From positions 165,981,872 to 166,045,871 of the forward strand of contig OZ038380.1 of assembly GCA_964036045.1 (NCBI GenBank): 64,000 nt of DNA, in the 5' to 3' direction. The notes below the pieces were generated by a model, which did no database searches, was not told where the DNA came from, and saw only the letters and a list, made by a program, of their open reading frames with translations. Shown in pieces: positions 21,401-35,200 of the stretch; the first letter of the stretch is position 1, and each line of letters begins with the position of its first letter. This DNA comes from Eutreptiella sp. 'Long Island Sound 2002'. Taxonomy: Eukaryota > Euglenozoa > Euglenophyceae > Eutreptiales > Eutreptiaceae. The position numbers were made by a program, and so were the translations under genes.

Positions 21401-24400
21401 TCTTTTTTTTTTTTTTTTATGCGAGAATTCTCGTTTTGTGGAAAACCAGAATCGGAGAATTTTTTTTTTTTTTTTATCCGAGAATCCTCGTTTTGTGGAA
21501 AACCAGAATCGGAGAATAATTTTTTTTTTTTATCCGAGAATCCTCGTTTTGTGGAAAACCAGAATCGGAGAATTTTTTTTTTTCTTTTTTTTTTTTATGC
21601 GAGAATTCTCGTTTTGTGGAAAACCAGAATCGGAGAATTTTTTTTTTTTTTTTATCCGAGAATCCTCGTTTTGTGGAAAACCAGAATCGGAGAATTTTTT
21701 TTTTCTTTTTTTTATGCGAGAATTCTCGTTTTGTCGAAAACCAGAATCGGAGAATTTTTTTTTTTTTTTTATCCGAAATTTCTCGTTTTGTGGAAAACCA
21801 GAATCGGAGAATTTTTTCTTTTTTTTTTTTTTTTTATTCGAGAATTCTCGCTTTGTGGACAACCAGAATCGGAGAATAATTTTTCTTTTTTTTTTTTTTT
21901 TAAGGCGAGAATTCTCGTTTTGTGGGAAACCAGAATCGGAGAATTTTTTTTTTTTTTATCCGAGAATTCTCTTTTTGTGGAAAACCAGAATCGGAGAATT
22001 TTTGTTTTTTTTTTTTTTTTATGCGAGAATTCTCGTTTTGTGGAAAACCAGAATCGGAGAATTTTTTTTTTTTTTTTTTATGCGAGAATTCTCGTTTTGT
22101 TGAAAACCAGAATCGGAGGATTTTTTTTTTTTATTTTTATTCGAGAATCCTCGTTTTGTGGAAAACCAGAATTGGAGATTTTTTTTTTTTTTTATTTTAT
22201 GCGAGAATTCTCGTTATGTGGAAAACCAGAATCGGAGAATTTTCTTTTTTTTTTTTTATCCCAGAATTCTCGTTTTGAGGAAAACAAGAATCGGAGAATT
22301 TTTTTTTTTTTTATGCGAGAATTCTCGTTTTGTAGAAAACCAGAATCGGAGGATTTTTTTTTTATTTTTTTTTATTCGAGAATCCTCGTTTTGTGGAAAA
22401 CCAGAATTGGAGATTTTTTTTTTTTTTTTTTTCATGCGAGAATTCTCGTTTTGTGGAAAACCAGAATCGGAGAATTTTTTTTTCTTTTTTTATCCGAGAA
22501 TGCTCGTTTTGTGGAAAACCAGAATCGGAGAATTTTTTTTTTTTTTTTTTATGCGAGAATTCTCGTTTTGTGGAAAACCAGAATCGGAGAATTTTTTTTT
22601 TTTTTTCATCCGAGAATCCTCGTTTTGTGGAAAACCAGAATTGGAGAATTTTTTTTCCCTTTTTTTTTTTTTTATGCGAGAATTCTCGTTTTGTGGAAAA
22701 CCAGAGTCGGAGAATTTTTTTTTTTTTTTATCCGAGAATCCTCGTTTTGTGGAAAACCAGAATTGGAGAATTTTTTTTTTTTTTTTATCCGAGAATCCTC
22801 GTTTTGTGGAAAACCAGAATCGGAGAATTTTTTTTTTTTTTTTTTATGCGAGAATTCTCGTTTTGCGGAAAACCAGAATCGGAGAATTTTTTTTTTTTTT
22901 TTTTATTCGAGAATTCTCGTTATGCCGAAAACCAGAATCGGAGAATAATTTTTCTTTTTTTTTTTTTTTTATGCGAGAATTCTCGTTTTGTGGAAAACCA
23001 GAATCGGAGAATTTTTTTTTTCTTTATTCGAGAATCCTCGTTTTGTGGAAAACCAGAATCGGAGAATTTTTTTTTTTTTTATCCGAGAATCCTCGTTTTG
23101 TGGAAAACCAGAATCGGAGAATGATTTTTTTTTTTTATCCGAGAATCCTCGTTTTGTGGAAAACCAGAATCGGAGAATTTTTTTTTTCTTTTTTTTTTAT
23201 TTATGCGAGAATTCTCGTTTTGTGGAAAACCAGAATCGGAGAATTTTTTTTTTTTTTTTTAATCCGAGAATCCTCGTTTTGTGGAAAACCAGAATCGGAG
23301 AATTTTTTTTTTCTTTTTTTTATGCGAGAATTCTCGTTTTGTGGAAAACCAGAATCGGAGAATTTTTTTTTTTTTTTTTTCCGAAATTTCTCGTTTTGTG
23401 GAAAACCAGAATCGGAGAATTTTTTCTTTTTTTTTTTTTTTTTATTCGAGAATTCTCGCTTTGTGGAAAACCAGAATCGGAGAATTTTTTTTTTTTTTTA
23501 TCCGAGAATTCTCGTTTTGTGGAAAACCAGAATCGGAGAATTTTTGTTTTTTTTTTTTTTTATGCGAGAATTCTCGTTTTGTGGAAAACCAGAATCGGAG
23601 AATTTTTTTTTTTTTTTTTATGCGAGAATTCTCGTTTTGTGGAAAACCAGAATCGGAGGATTTTTTTTTTTTTATTTTTATTCGAGAATCCTCGTTTTGT
23701 GGAAAACCAGAATTGGAGATTTTTTTTTTTATTTTTATTTTATGCGAGAATTCTCGTTTTGTGGAAAACCAGAATCGGAGAATTTTCTTTTTTTTTTTTT
23801 TTATCCCAGAATTCTCGTTTTGAGGAAAACAAGAATCGGAGAATTTTTTTTTTTTTTTATGCGAGAATTCTCGTTTTGTGGAAAACCAGAATCGGAGGAT
23901 TTTTTTTTTATTTTTTTTTATTCCAGAATCCTCGTTTTGTGGAAAACCAGAATTGGAGATTTTTTTTTTTTTTTTTTTATGCGAGAATTCTCGTTTTGTG
24001 GAAAACCAGAATCGGAGAATTTTCTTTTTTTTTTTTTTTTATCCGAGAATTCTCGTTTTGAGGAAAACCAGAATCGGAGAATTTTTTTTTTTTTTTTATG
24101 CGAGAATTCTCGTTTTGTGGAAAACCAGAATTGGAGATTTTTTTTTTTTTTTTTTATGCGAGAATTTTCGTTTCGTGGAAAATCAGAATCGGAGAATTTT
24201 TTTTTTTTTTTTATCCGAGAATACTCGTTTTGTGGAACACCAGAATAGGAGAATTTTTTTTTTTTTTATGCGAAAATTCTCGTTTTGTGGAAAGCCAGAA
24301 TGGGAGATTTTTTTTTTTTTTTATCCGAGAATCCTCGTTTTGTGGAACACCAGAATCGGAGAATTTTTTTTTTTTTTTTTATGCGAGAATTCTCGTTTTG

Positions 24401-24854
24401 TGGAAAACGAGAATCGGAGAATTTTTTTTTTTTTTTTTATGCGAGAATTCTCGTTTTGTGGAAAACCAGAATCGGAGGATTTTTTTTTTTTTTTTTATTC
24501 GAGAATCCTCGTTTTGTGGAAAACCAGAATTGGAGAATTTTTTTTTTTTTTTTTTTTTATCCGAGAATCCTCGTTTTGTGGAAAACCAGAATCGGAGAAT
24601 AATTTTTTTTTTTTTTATGCGAGAATTCTCGTTTTGTGGAAAACCAGAATCGGAGAATTTTTTTTTTTTTTTTTCATCCGAGAATCCTCGTTTTGTGGAA
24701 AACCAGAATTGGAGAATTTTTTTTCCTTTTTTTTTCTTTTTATGCGAGAATTCTCGTTTTGTGGAAAACCAGAGTCGGAGAATTTTTTTTTTTTTTTTAT
24801 CCGAGAATCCTCGTTTTGTGGAAAACCAGAATTGGAGAATTTTTTTCTTTTTTT
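21401..24854 (+). repeat. 1.6-2.0 kb higher-order series, first two copies
   Basis: No gene. Landmark CTCGCTTTG in an ATTCG monomer is at 21,847, 23,455, 25,471 and 27,249 (spacings 1,608, 2,016, 1,778). Landmark GAGGAAAACAAG is at 22,277, 23,822, 25,906 and 27,681. CGAAATTTCTCG precedes each CTCGCTTTG. The first two copies differ in length by the gain or loss of several monomers. Confidence 0.8.
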
Positions 24855-26632
24855 TATCCGAGAATCCTCGTTTTGTGGAAAACCAGAATCGGAGAATTTT
24901 TTTTTTTTTTTATGCGAGAATTCTCGTTTTGCGGAAAACCAGAATCGGAGAATTTTTTTTTTTTTTTTTTATTCGAGAATTCTCGTTATGCCGGAAACCA
25001 GAATCGGAGAATAATTTTTCTTTTTTTTTTTTTTTTATGCGAGAATTCTCGTTTTGTGGAAAAGCAGAATCGGAGAATTTTTTTTTTTTTTTTTATCCGA
25101 GAATCCTCGTTTTGTGGAAAACCAGAATCGGAGAATAATTTTTTTTTTTTATCCGAGAATCCTCGTTTTGTGGAAAACCAGAATCGGAGAATTTTTTTTT
25201 TTCTTTTTTTTTTTTTTATGCGAGAATTCTCGTTTTGTGGAAAACCAGAATCGGAGAATTTTTTTTTTTTTTTTTTTATCCGAGAATCCTCGTTTTGTGG
25301 AAAACCAGAATCGGATAATTTTTTTTTTCTTTTTTTTATGCGAGAATTCTCGTTTTGTGGAAAACCAGAATCGGAGAATTTTTTTTTTTTTTTTATCCGA
25401 AATTTCTCGTTTTGTGGAAGACCAGAATCGGAGAATTTTTTCTTTTTTTTTTTTTTTTTATTCGAGAATTCTCGCTTTGTGGAAAACCAGAATCGGAGAA
25501 TAATTTTTCTTTTTTTTTTTTTTTAAGGCGAGAATTCTCGTTTTGTGGAAAACCAGAATCGGAGAATTTTTTTTTTTTTTTATCCGAGAATTCTCGTTTT
25601 GTGGAAAACCAGAATCGGAGAATTTTTGTTTTTTTTTTTTTTTTATGCGAGAATTCTCGTTTTGTGGAAAACCAGAATCGGAGAATTTTTTTTTTTTTTT
25701 TTATGCGAGAATTCTCGTTTTGTGGAAAACCAGAATCGGAGGATTTTTTTTTTTTTATTTTTATTCGAGTATCCTCGTTTTGTGGAAAACCAGAATTGGA
25801 GATTTTTTTTTTTTTTTTTATTTTATGCGAGAATTCTCGTTTTGTGGAAAACCAGAATCGGAGAATTTTCTTTTTTTTTTTTTTTTATCCCAGAATTCTC
25901 GTTTTGAGGAAAACAAGAATCGCAGAATTTTTTTTTTTTATGCGAGAATTCTCGTTTTGTGGAAAACCAGAATCGGAGGATTTTTTTTTTATTTTTTTTT
26001 ATTCCAGAATCCTCGTTTCGTGGAAAACCAGAATTGGAGATTTTTTTTTTTTTTTTTTTATGCGAGAATTCTCGTTTTGTGGAAAACCAGAATCGGAGAA
26101 TTTTCTTTTTTTTTTTTTTTTATCCGAGAATTCTCGTTTTGAGGAAAACCAGAATCGGAGAATTTTTTTTTTTTTTTTATGCGAGAATTCTCGTTTTGTG
26201 GAAAACCAGAATTGGAGATTTTTTTTTTTTTTTTCTGCGAGAATTCTCGTTTCGTGGAAAACCAGAATCGGAGAATTTTTTTTTTTTTATCCGAGAATAC
26301 TCGTTTTGTGGAACCCCAGAATCGGAGAATTTTTTTTTTTTTTTATGCGAAAATTCTCGTTTTGTGGAAAGCCAGAATGCGAGATTTTTTTTTTTTTTAT
26401 CCGAGAATCCTCGTTTTGTGGAACACCAGAATCGGAGAATTTTTTTTTTTTTTTTTATGCGAGAATTCTCGTTTTGTGGAAAACGAGAATCGGAGAATTT
26501 TTTTTTTTTTTTTATGCGAGAATTCTCGTTTCGTGGAAAACCAGAATCGGAGGATTTTTTTTTTTTTTTTTATTCGAGAATCCTCGTTTTGTGGAAAACC
26601 AGAATTGGAGAATTTTTTTTTTTTTTTTTTTT
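24855..26632 (+). repeat. 1,778-bp tandem unit, copy 1
   Basis: About 30 monomers, repeated directly downstream. Landmarks at matching offsets: GTTATGCCG about 24,985 and 26,763; GTGGAAGACC 25,414 and 27,190; CTCGCTTTG 25,471 and 27,249; GGAACCCCAG 26,310 and 28,088. Private base changes shared only by these two copies (AAGACC, AACCCC) show that they derive from one recent duplication. Confidence 0.88.
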
Positions 26633-28415
26633 ATCCGAGAATCCTCGTTTTGTGGAAAACCAGAATCGGAGAATTTTTTTTTTTTTTTTATGCGAGAATT
26701 CTCGTTTTGCGGAAAACCAGAATCGGAGAATTTTTTTTTATTTTTTTTTATTCGAGAATTCTCGTTATGCCGAAAACCAGAATCGGAGAATAATTTTTCT
26801 TTTTTTTTTTTTTTTATGCGGGAATTCTCGTTTTGTGGAAAAGCAGAATCGGAGAATTTTTTTTTTTTTTTTTATCCGAGAATCCTCGTTTTGTGGAAAA
26901 CCAGAATCGGAGAATAATTTTTTTTTTTTATCCGAGAATCCTCGTTTTGTGGAAAACCAGAATCGGAGAATTTTTTTTTTTCTTTTTTTTTTTTTATGCG
27001 AGAATTCTCGTTTTGTGGAAAACCAGAATCGGAGAATTTTTTTTTTTTTTTTTTATCCGAGAATCCTCGTTTTGTGGAAAACCAGAATCGGATAATTTTT
27101 TTTTCTTTTTTTTATGCGAGAATTCTCGTTTTGTGGAAAACCAGAATCGGAGAATTTTTTTTTTTTTTTTATCCGAAATTTCTCGTTTTGTGGAAGACCA
27201 GAATCGGAGAATTTTTTCTTTTTTTTTTTTTTTTTTTATTCGAGAATTCTCGCTTTGTGGAAAACCAGAATCGGAGAATAATTTTTCTTTTTTTTTTTTT
27301 TTAAGGCGAGAATTCTCGTTTTGTGGAAAACCAGAATCGGAGAATTTTTTTTTTTTTTTATCCGACAATTCTCGTTTTGTGGAAAACCAGAATCGGAGAA
27401 TTTTTGTTTTTTTTTTTTTTTTATGCGAGAATTCTCGTTTTGTGGAAAACCAGAATCGGAGAATTTTTTTTTTTTTTTTTTATGCGAGAATTCTCGTTTT
27501 GTGGAAAACCAGAATCGGAGGATTTTTTTTTTTTATTTTTATTCGAGTATCCTCGTTTTGTGGAAAACCAGAATTGGAGATTTTTTTTTTTTTTTTATTT
27601 TATGCGAGAATTCTCGTTTTGTGGAAAACCAGAATCGGAGAATTTTCTTTTTTTTTTTTTTATCCCAGAATTCTCGTTTTGAGGAAAACAAGAATCGCAG
27701 AATTTTTTTTTTTTTATGCGAGAATTCTCGTTTTGTGGAAAACCAGAATCGGAGTATTTTTTTCTTATTTTTTTTTATTCCAGAATCCTCGTTTCGTGGA
27801 AAACCAGAATTGGAGATTTTTTTTTTTTTTTTTTTATGCGAGAATTCTCGTTTTGTGGAAAACCAGAATCGGAGAATTTTCTTTTTTTTTTTTTTTTATC
27901 CGAGAATTCTCGTTTTGAGGAAAACCAGAATCGGAGAATTTTTTTTTTTTTTTTATGCGAGAATTCTCGTTTTGTGGAAAACCAGAATTGGAGATTTTTT
28001 TTTTTTTTTTCTGCGAGAATTCTCGTTTCGTGGAAAACCAGAATCGGAGAATTTTTTTTTTTTTTTATCCGAGAATACTCGTTTTGTGGAACCCCAGAAT
28101 CGGAGAATTTTTTTTTTTTTTTATGCGAAAATTCTCGTTTTGTGGAAAGCCAGAATGGGAGATTTTTTTTTTTTTATCCGAGAATCCTCGTTTTGTGGAA
28201 CACCAGAATCGGAGAATCTTTTTTTTTTTTTTTTTATGCGAAAATTCTCGTTTTGTGGAAAACGAGAATCGGAGAATTTTTTTTTTTTTTTTTTATGCGA
28301 GAATTCTCGTTTTGTGGAAAACCAGAATCGGAGGATTTTTTTTTTTTTTTTATGCGAGAATCCTCGTTTTGTGGAAAACCAGAATTGGAGAATTTTTTTT
28401 TTTTTTTTTTTTTAT
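26633..28415 (+). repeat. 1,778-bp tandem unit, copy 2
   Basis: Adjacent copy of 24,855-26,632. It ends near 28,415, where the ATCCG monomer goes on to GGAGAATAATTTTA instead of the plain T-tract seen in copy 1. Small private differences include ATCCGACAATTCTCG (about 27,360) and GGAGTATTTTTTTC (about 27,752). Confidence 0.88.
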
Positions 28416-29289
28416 CCGAGAATCCTCGTTTTGTGGAAAACCAGAATCGGAGAATAATTTTATTTTTTTTTTTATGCGAGAATTCTCGTTTTGTGGAAAA
28501 ACAGAATTAGAGAAATTTTTTTTTTTTTATCCGAGAATCCTCGTTTTGCGGAAAACCAGAATCGGAGAATTTTATTTTATTTTTTTTTTTCATGCGAGAA
28601 TTCTCGTTTTGTGGAAAACCAGAATCGGAGAATTTTTTTTTTTTTTTATCCGAGAATCCTCGTTTTGTGGAAAACCAGAATCGGAGAATTTTTTTTTTTT
28701 TTTATGCGAGAATTCTCGTTTTGTGGAAAACCAGAATCGGAGAATTTTTTTTTTTTTTTTTCATCCGAGAATCCTCGTTTTGTGGAAAACCAGAATCGGA
28801 GAATAATTTTTTTTTTTATGCGAGAATTCTCGTTTTGTGGAAAAACAGAATTAGAGAAATTTTTTTTTTTTATCCGAGAATCCTCGTTTTGCGGAAAACC
28901 AGAATCGGATAATTTTATTTATTTTTTTTTTTTTCATGCGAGAATTCTCGTTTTGTGGAAAACCAGAATCGGAGAATTTTTTTTTTTTATCCGAGAATCC
29001 TCGTTTTGTGGAAAACCAGAATCGGAGAATTTTTTTTTTTTTTTTTATGCGAGAATCCTCGTTTTGTGGAAATTCAGAATCGGAGAATATTTTTTTTTTT
29101 TTTCATCCGGGAATCCTCGTTTTGTGGAAAACCAGAATTTGAGAATTTTTTTTCTTTTTTTTTTTTTTTATCCGAGAATCCTCGTTTTGTGGAAAACCAG
29201 AATCGGAGAATTTTTTTTTTTTTTTTAATGCGAGAATTCTCGTTTTGTGGAAAACCAGAATCGGAGAATTTTCTTTTTTTTTTTTTTTT
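28416..29289 (+). repeat. Short 344-bp tandem repeat and link
   Basis: No gene. GAATTAGAGAAA occurs at about 28,505 and 28,849 (344 bp, six monomers), each time preceded by a GAATAATTTT monomer and followed by ATCCG with GCGGAAAACC. This small duplication joins the 1,778-bp pair to the ~7-kb units. Confidence 0.75.
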
Positions 29290-32200
29290 TTTTCGAGAAT
29301 TCTAGTTTTGTGGAAACCCAGAATCGGAGAATAATTTTTCTTTTTTTTTTTTTTTGTATGCGAGAATTCTCGTTTCGTGGAAAACCAGAATCGGAGAATT
29401 TTTTTTTTTTTTTATCCGAGAATCCTCGTTTTGTCGAAAACCAGAATCGGAGAATTTTTTTTTTCTTTTTTTTTTTTTTATGCGAGAATTCTCGTTTTGT
29501 GGAAAACCAGAATCGGAGAACTTTTTTTTTTTTTTTTATCCGGAATCCGCGTTTTGTGGAAAACCAGAATCGGAGAATTTTTTTTTTTTGTTTTATGCGA
29601 GAATTCTCGTTTTGTGGAAAACCAGAATCGGAGAATTTTTTTTTTTTTTTTATCCGAGAATCCTAGTTTTGTGAGAAACCAGAATCGGAGAATATTTTTT
29701 TTTTTTTTTATCCGAGAATCCTCGTTTTGTGGAAAACCAGAATCGGAGAATTTTTTTTTTTTTTTTTTTATCCGAGAATCCTCGTTTTGTGGAAAACCAG
29801 AATCGGATAATAATTTTTTTTTCTTTTTTTTTTTATGCGAGAATTCTCGTTTTGTGGAAAAACAGAATTGGAGAATTTTTTTTTTTTTTTATCCGAGAAT
29901 CCTCGTTTTGCGGAAAACCAGAATCGGAGAATTTTTTTTTTTTTTTTTTCTTCATGCGAGAATTCTCGTTTTGTGGAAAACCCGAATCGGAGAATTTTGT
30001 TTTTTTTTTTTTATCCGAGAATCCTCGCTGTGTGGAAAACCAGAATCGGAGAATTTTTTTTTTTTTTTTTATGCGAGAATTCTCGTTTTGTGGAAAACCA
30101 GAATCGGAGAATTTTTTTTTTTTTTTTTCATCCGAGAATCCTCGTTTTGTGGAAAACCAGAATTGGAGAATTTTTTTTCCTTTTTTTTTTTTTATGCGAG
30201 AATTCTCGTTTTGTGGAAAACCAGAATCGGAGAATTTTTTTTTATTTTTTATCCGAGAATCCTCGTTTTGTGGAAAACCAGAATCGGACAATTTTTTTTT
30301 TTTTATGCGAGAATTCTCGTTTTGCGGAAAACCAGAATCGGAGAATTTTTTTTTTTTTTTTTATTCGAGAATTCTCGTTATGTGGAAAACCAGAAAACCA
30401 GAATCGGAGAATTCCTTTTTTTTTTTTTTTTATCCGAGAATCCTCGTTTTGTGGAAAACCAGAATCGGAGAATTTTTTTTTTTTTTAATCCGAGAATCCT
30501 CGTTTTGTGGAAAACCAGAATCGGAGAATTTTTTTTTTTTTTTTTATCCGAGAATCCTCGTTTTGTGGAAAACCAGAATCGGAGAATTTTTTTTTTTTTT
30601 TTTATCCGAGAATCCTCGTTTTGTGGAAAACCAGAATCGGATAATATTTTTTTTTTTTTTATGCGAGAATTCTCGTTTTGTGGAAAAACAGAATTGGAGA
30701 ATTTTTTTTTTTTATCCGAGAATCCTCGTTTTGCGGAAAACCAGAATCGGAGAATTTTTTTTTTTTTTTTTTCATGCGAGAATTCTCGTTTTGTGGAAAA
30801 CCAGAATCGGAGATTTTTTTTTTTTTTTTTATCCGAGAATCCTCGTTTTGTGGAAAACCAGAATCGGAGAATTTTTTTTTTTTTTTTATGCGAGAATTCT
30901 CGTTTTGTGGAAAACCAGAATCGGAGATTTTTTTTTTTTTTTTTCATCCGAGAATCCTCGTTTTGTGGAAAACCAGAATTGGAGAATTTTTTTTTTTTTT
31001 ATCCGAGAATCCTCGTTTTGTGGAAAACCAGAATCGGAGAATTTTTTTTTTTTTTTTTATGCAAGAACTCTCGTTTTGTGGAAATTCAGAATCGGAGAAT
31101 TTTTTTTTTTTTTTTCATCCGAGAATCCTCGTTTTGTGGAAAACCAGAATTGGAGAATTTTTTTTCTTTTTTTTTTTTTATCCGAGAATTCTCGTTTTGT
31201 GGAAAACCAGAATCGGAGAATTTTTTTTTTTTTATCCGAGAATCCTCGTTTTGTGGAAAACCAGAATCGGAGAATTTTTTTTTTTTTTTTTATGCGAGAA
31301 TTCTCGTTTTGTGGAAAACCAGAATCGGAGAATTTTCTTTTTTTTTTTTTTTTTTATTCGAGAATTCTAGTTTTGTGGAAAACCAGAATCGGAGAATAGT
31401 TTTTCTTTTTTTTTTTTTTGTATGCGAGAATTCTCGTTTCGTGGAAAACCAGAATCGGAGAATATTTTTTTTTTTTTTTTATGCGGGAATTCTTGTTTTG
31501 TGGAAAACCAGAATCGGAGAATTTTTTTTTTTTTTATCCGAGAATCCTCCTTTTGTGGAAAACCAGAATCGGAGAATTTTTTTTTCTTTTTTTTTTTTTA
31601 TGCGAGAATTCTCGTTTTGTGGAAAACCAGAATCGGAGAATTTTTTTTTTTTTTTTTTATCCGAGAATCCTCGTTTTGTGGAAAACCAGAATCGGAGAAT
31701 TTTTTTTTTTTTTTTTTATGCGAGAATTCTCGTTTTGTGGAAAACCAGAATCGGAGAATTTTTTATTTTTTTTTATCCGAGAATCCTCGTTTTGTGGAAA
31801 ACCAGAATCGGAGAATTTTTTTTTTTTTTTTATCCGAGAATCCTCGTTTTGTGGAAAACCAGAATCGGAGAATTTTTTTTTTTTTTTTTTTTATCCGAGA
31901 ATCCTCGTTTTGTGGAAAACCAGAATCGGATAATAATTTTTTTTTCTTTTTTTTTTATGCGAGAATTCTCGTTTTGTGGAAAAACAGAATTGGAGAATTT
32001 TTTTTTTTTTTATCCGAGAATCCTCGTTTTGCGGAAAACCAGAATCGGAGAATTTTTTTTTTTTTTTTTTCATGCGAGAATTCTCGTTTTGTGGAAAACC
32101 AGAATCGGAGAATTTTGTTTTGTTTTTTTTTATGCGAGAATTCTCGTTTTGTGGAAAACCAGAATCGGAGAATTTTTTTTTTTTTTTTCATCCGAGAATC

Positions 32201-35200
32201 CTCGTTTTGTGGAAAACCAGAATGGGAGAATTTTTTTTCCTTTTTTTTTTTTTTATGCGAGAATTCTCGTTTTGTGGAAAACCAGAATCGGAGAATTTTT
32301 TTTTTTTTTATCCGAGAATCCTCGTTTTGTGGAAAACCAGAATCGGACAATTTTTTTTTTTTTTTTATGCGAGAATTCTCGGTTTGCGGAAAACCAGAAT
32401 CGGAGAATTTTTTTTTTTTTTTTTTATTCGAGAATTCTCGTTATGTGGAAAACCAGAAAACCAGAATCGGAGAATTCCTTTTTTTTTTTTTTTTTATCCG
32501 AGAATCCTCGTTTTGTGGAAAACCAGAATCGGAGAATTTTTTTTTTTTTTTTTATGCGAGAATTCTCGTTTTGTGGAAAACCAGAATCGGAGAATTTTTT
32601 TTTTTTTTTTAATTCGAGAATCCTCGTTTTGTGGAAAACCAGAATCGGAGAATTTTTTTTTTTTTTTTTTTTATCCGAGAATCCTCGTTTTGTGGAAAAC
32701 CAGAATCGGAGAATTTTTTTTTTTTTTTATCCGAGAATCCTCGTTTTGTGGAAAACCAGAATTGGATAATAATTTTTTTTTTTTTTTTATGCGAGAATTC
32801 TCGTTTTGTGGAAAAACAGAATTGGAGAATTTTTTTTTTTTTTTTTTCATGCGAGAATTCTCGTTTTGTGGAAAACCAGAATCGGAGATTTTTTTTTTTT
32901 TTTTATCCGAGAATCCTCGTTTTGTGGAAAACCAGAATCGGAGAATTTTTTTTTTTTTTTTATGCGAGAATTGTCGTTTTGTGGAAAACCAGAATCGGAG
33001 AATTTTCATTTTTTTTCATCCGAGAATCCTCGTTTTGTGGAAAACCAGAATTGGAGAATTTTTTTTCCTTTTTTTTTTTTTTATGCGAGAATTCTCGTTT
33101 TGTGGAAAACCAGAATCGGAGAATTTTTTTTTTTTTTTATCCGAGAATCCTCGTTTTGTGGAAAACCAGAATCGGAGAATTTTTTTTTTCTTTTTTTTTT
33201 ATCCGAGAATTCTCGTTTTGAGGAAAACCAGAATCGGAGAATAATTTTTTTTTTTTTTTTTATGCGAGAATTTTCGTTTTGTGGAAAACCAGAATCGGAG
33301 AAATTTTTTTTTTTTAGGCGAGAATCCTCGTTTTGTGGAAAACCAGAATCGGAGAATAATTTTTTTTTTTTTATGCAAGAATTCTCGTTTTGTGGAAAAA
33401 CAGAATTGGAGAATTTTTTTTTTTTTATCCGAGAATCCTCGTTTTGCGGAAAACCAGAATCGGAGAATTTTTTTTTTTTTTTTCATGCGAGAATTCTCGT
33501 TTTGTGGAAAACCAGAATCGGAGAATTTTTTTTCCTTTTTTTTTTTTTTTTATGCGAGAATTCTCGTCTTGTGGAAAACCAGAATCGGAGATTTTTTTTT
33601 TTTTTTTTATCCGAGAATCCTCGGTTTGTGGAAAACCAGAATCGGGGAATTTTTTTTTTTTTTTATGCGAGAATTCTCGTTTTGTGGAAAACCAGAATCG
33701 GAGAATTTTTTTGTTTTTTTTCATCCGAGAATCCTCGTTTTGTGGAAAACCAGAATTGGAGAATTTTTTTTCCTTTTTTTTTTTTTTTATGCGAGAATTC
33801 TCGTTTTGTGGAAAACCAGAATCGGAGAAAAAAATTTTTTTTTTTATCCGAGAATCCTCGTTTTGTGGAAAACCAGAATCGGAGAATAATTTTTTTTTTT
33901 TTTTTATGCAAGAATTCTCATTTCGTGGAAAAACAGAATTGGAGAATTTTTTTTTTTTTTATCCGAGAATCCTCGTTTTGCGGAAAACCAGAATTGGAGA
34001 ATTTTTTTTTTTTTTTTCATGCGAGAATTCTCGTTTTGTGGAAAACCGGAATTGGAGAATTTTTTTTCCTTTTTTTTTTTTTTTTATGCGAGAATTCTCG
34101 TTTTCTGGAAAACCAGAATGGGAGAATTTTTTTTTTTTATCCGAGAATCCTCGTTTTGTGGAAAACCAGAATCGGAGAATGTTTTTTTTTTTTCATGCGA
34201 GAATTCTCGTTTTGCGGAAAACCAGAATCGGAGAATTTTTTTTCCTTTTTTTTTTTTTTATGCGAGAATTCTCGTTTTGTGGAAAACCAGAATCGGAGAA
34301 TTTTTTTTTTTTTTAATCCGAGAATCCTCGTTTTGTGGAAAACCAGAATCGGAGGATTTTTTTTTTTTTTTTATGCGAGAATTCTCGTTTTGCGGAAAAC
34401 CAGAATCGGAGAATTTTTTTCTTTTTTTTTTATTCGAGAATTCTCGTTATGTGGAAAACCAGAAAACCAGAATCGGAGAATTTTTTTTTTTTTTTATCCG
34501 AGAATCCTCGTTTTGTGGAAAACCAGAATCGGAGAATTTTTTTTTTTTTTTTATGCGAGAATTCTCGTTTTGTGGAAAACCAGAATCGGAGAATTTTTTT
34601 TTTTCTTTTATCCGAGAATCCTCGTTTTGTGGAAAACCAGAATCGGAGAATTTTTTTTTTTTTTTTTTATCCGAGAATCCTCGTTTTGTGGAAAACCAGA
34701 ATCGGAGAATTTTTTTTTTTTTTATCCGAGAATCCTCGTTTTGTGGAAAACCAGAATCGGATAATAATTTTTTTTTTTTTCTTATGCGAGAATTCTCGTT
34801 TTGTGGATAAACAGAATTGGAGAATTTTTTTTTTTTTTATCCGAGAATCCTCTTTTTGCGGAAAACCAGAATCGGAGATTTTTTTTTTTTTTTTTTCATG
34901 CGAGAATTCTCGTTTTGTGGAAAACCAGAATCGGAGAATTTTTTTTTTTTTTTATCCGAGAATCCTCGTTTTGTGGAAAACCAGAATGGGAGAATTTTTT
35001 TTTTTTTTTATGCGAGAATTCTCGTTTTGTGGAAAACCAGAATCGGAGAATTTTTTTTTTTTTTTCATCCGAGAATCCTCGTTTTGTGGAAAACCAGAAG
35101 TGGAGAATTTTTTTTCCTTTTTTTTTTTTTTATGCGAGAATTCTCGTTTTGTGGAGAACCAGAATCGGAGAATTTTTTTTTTTTTGTATCCGAGAATCCT

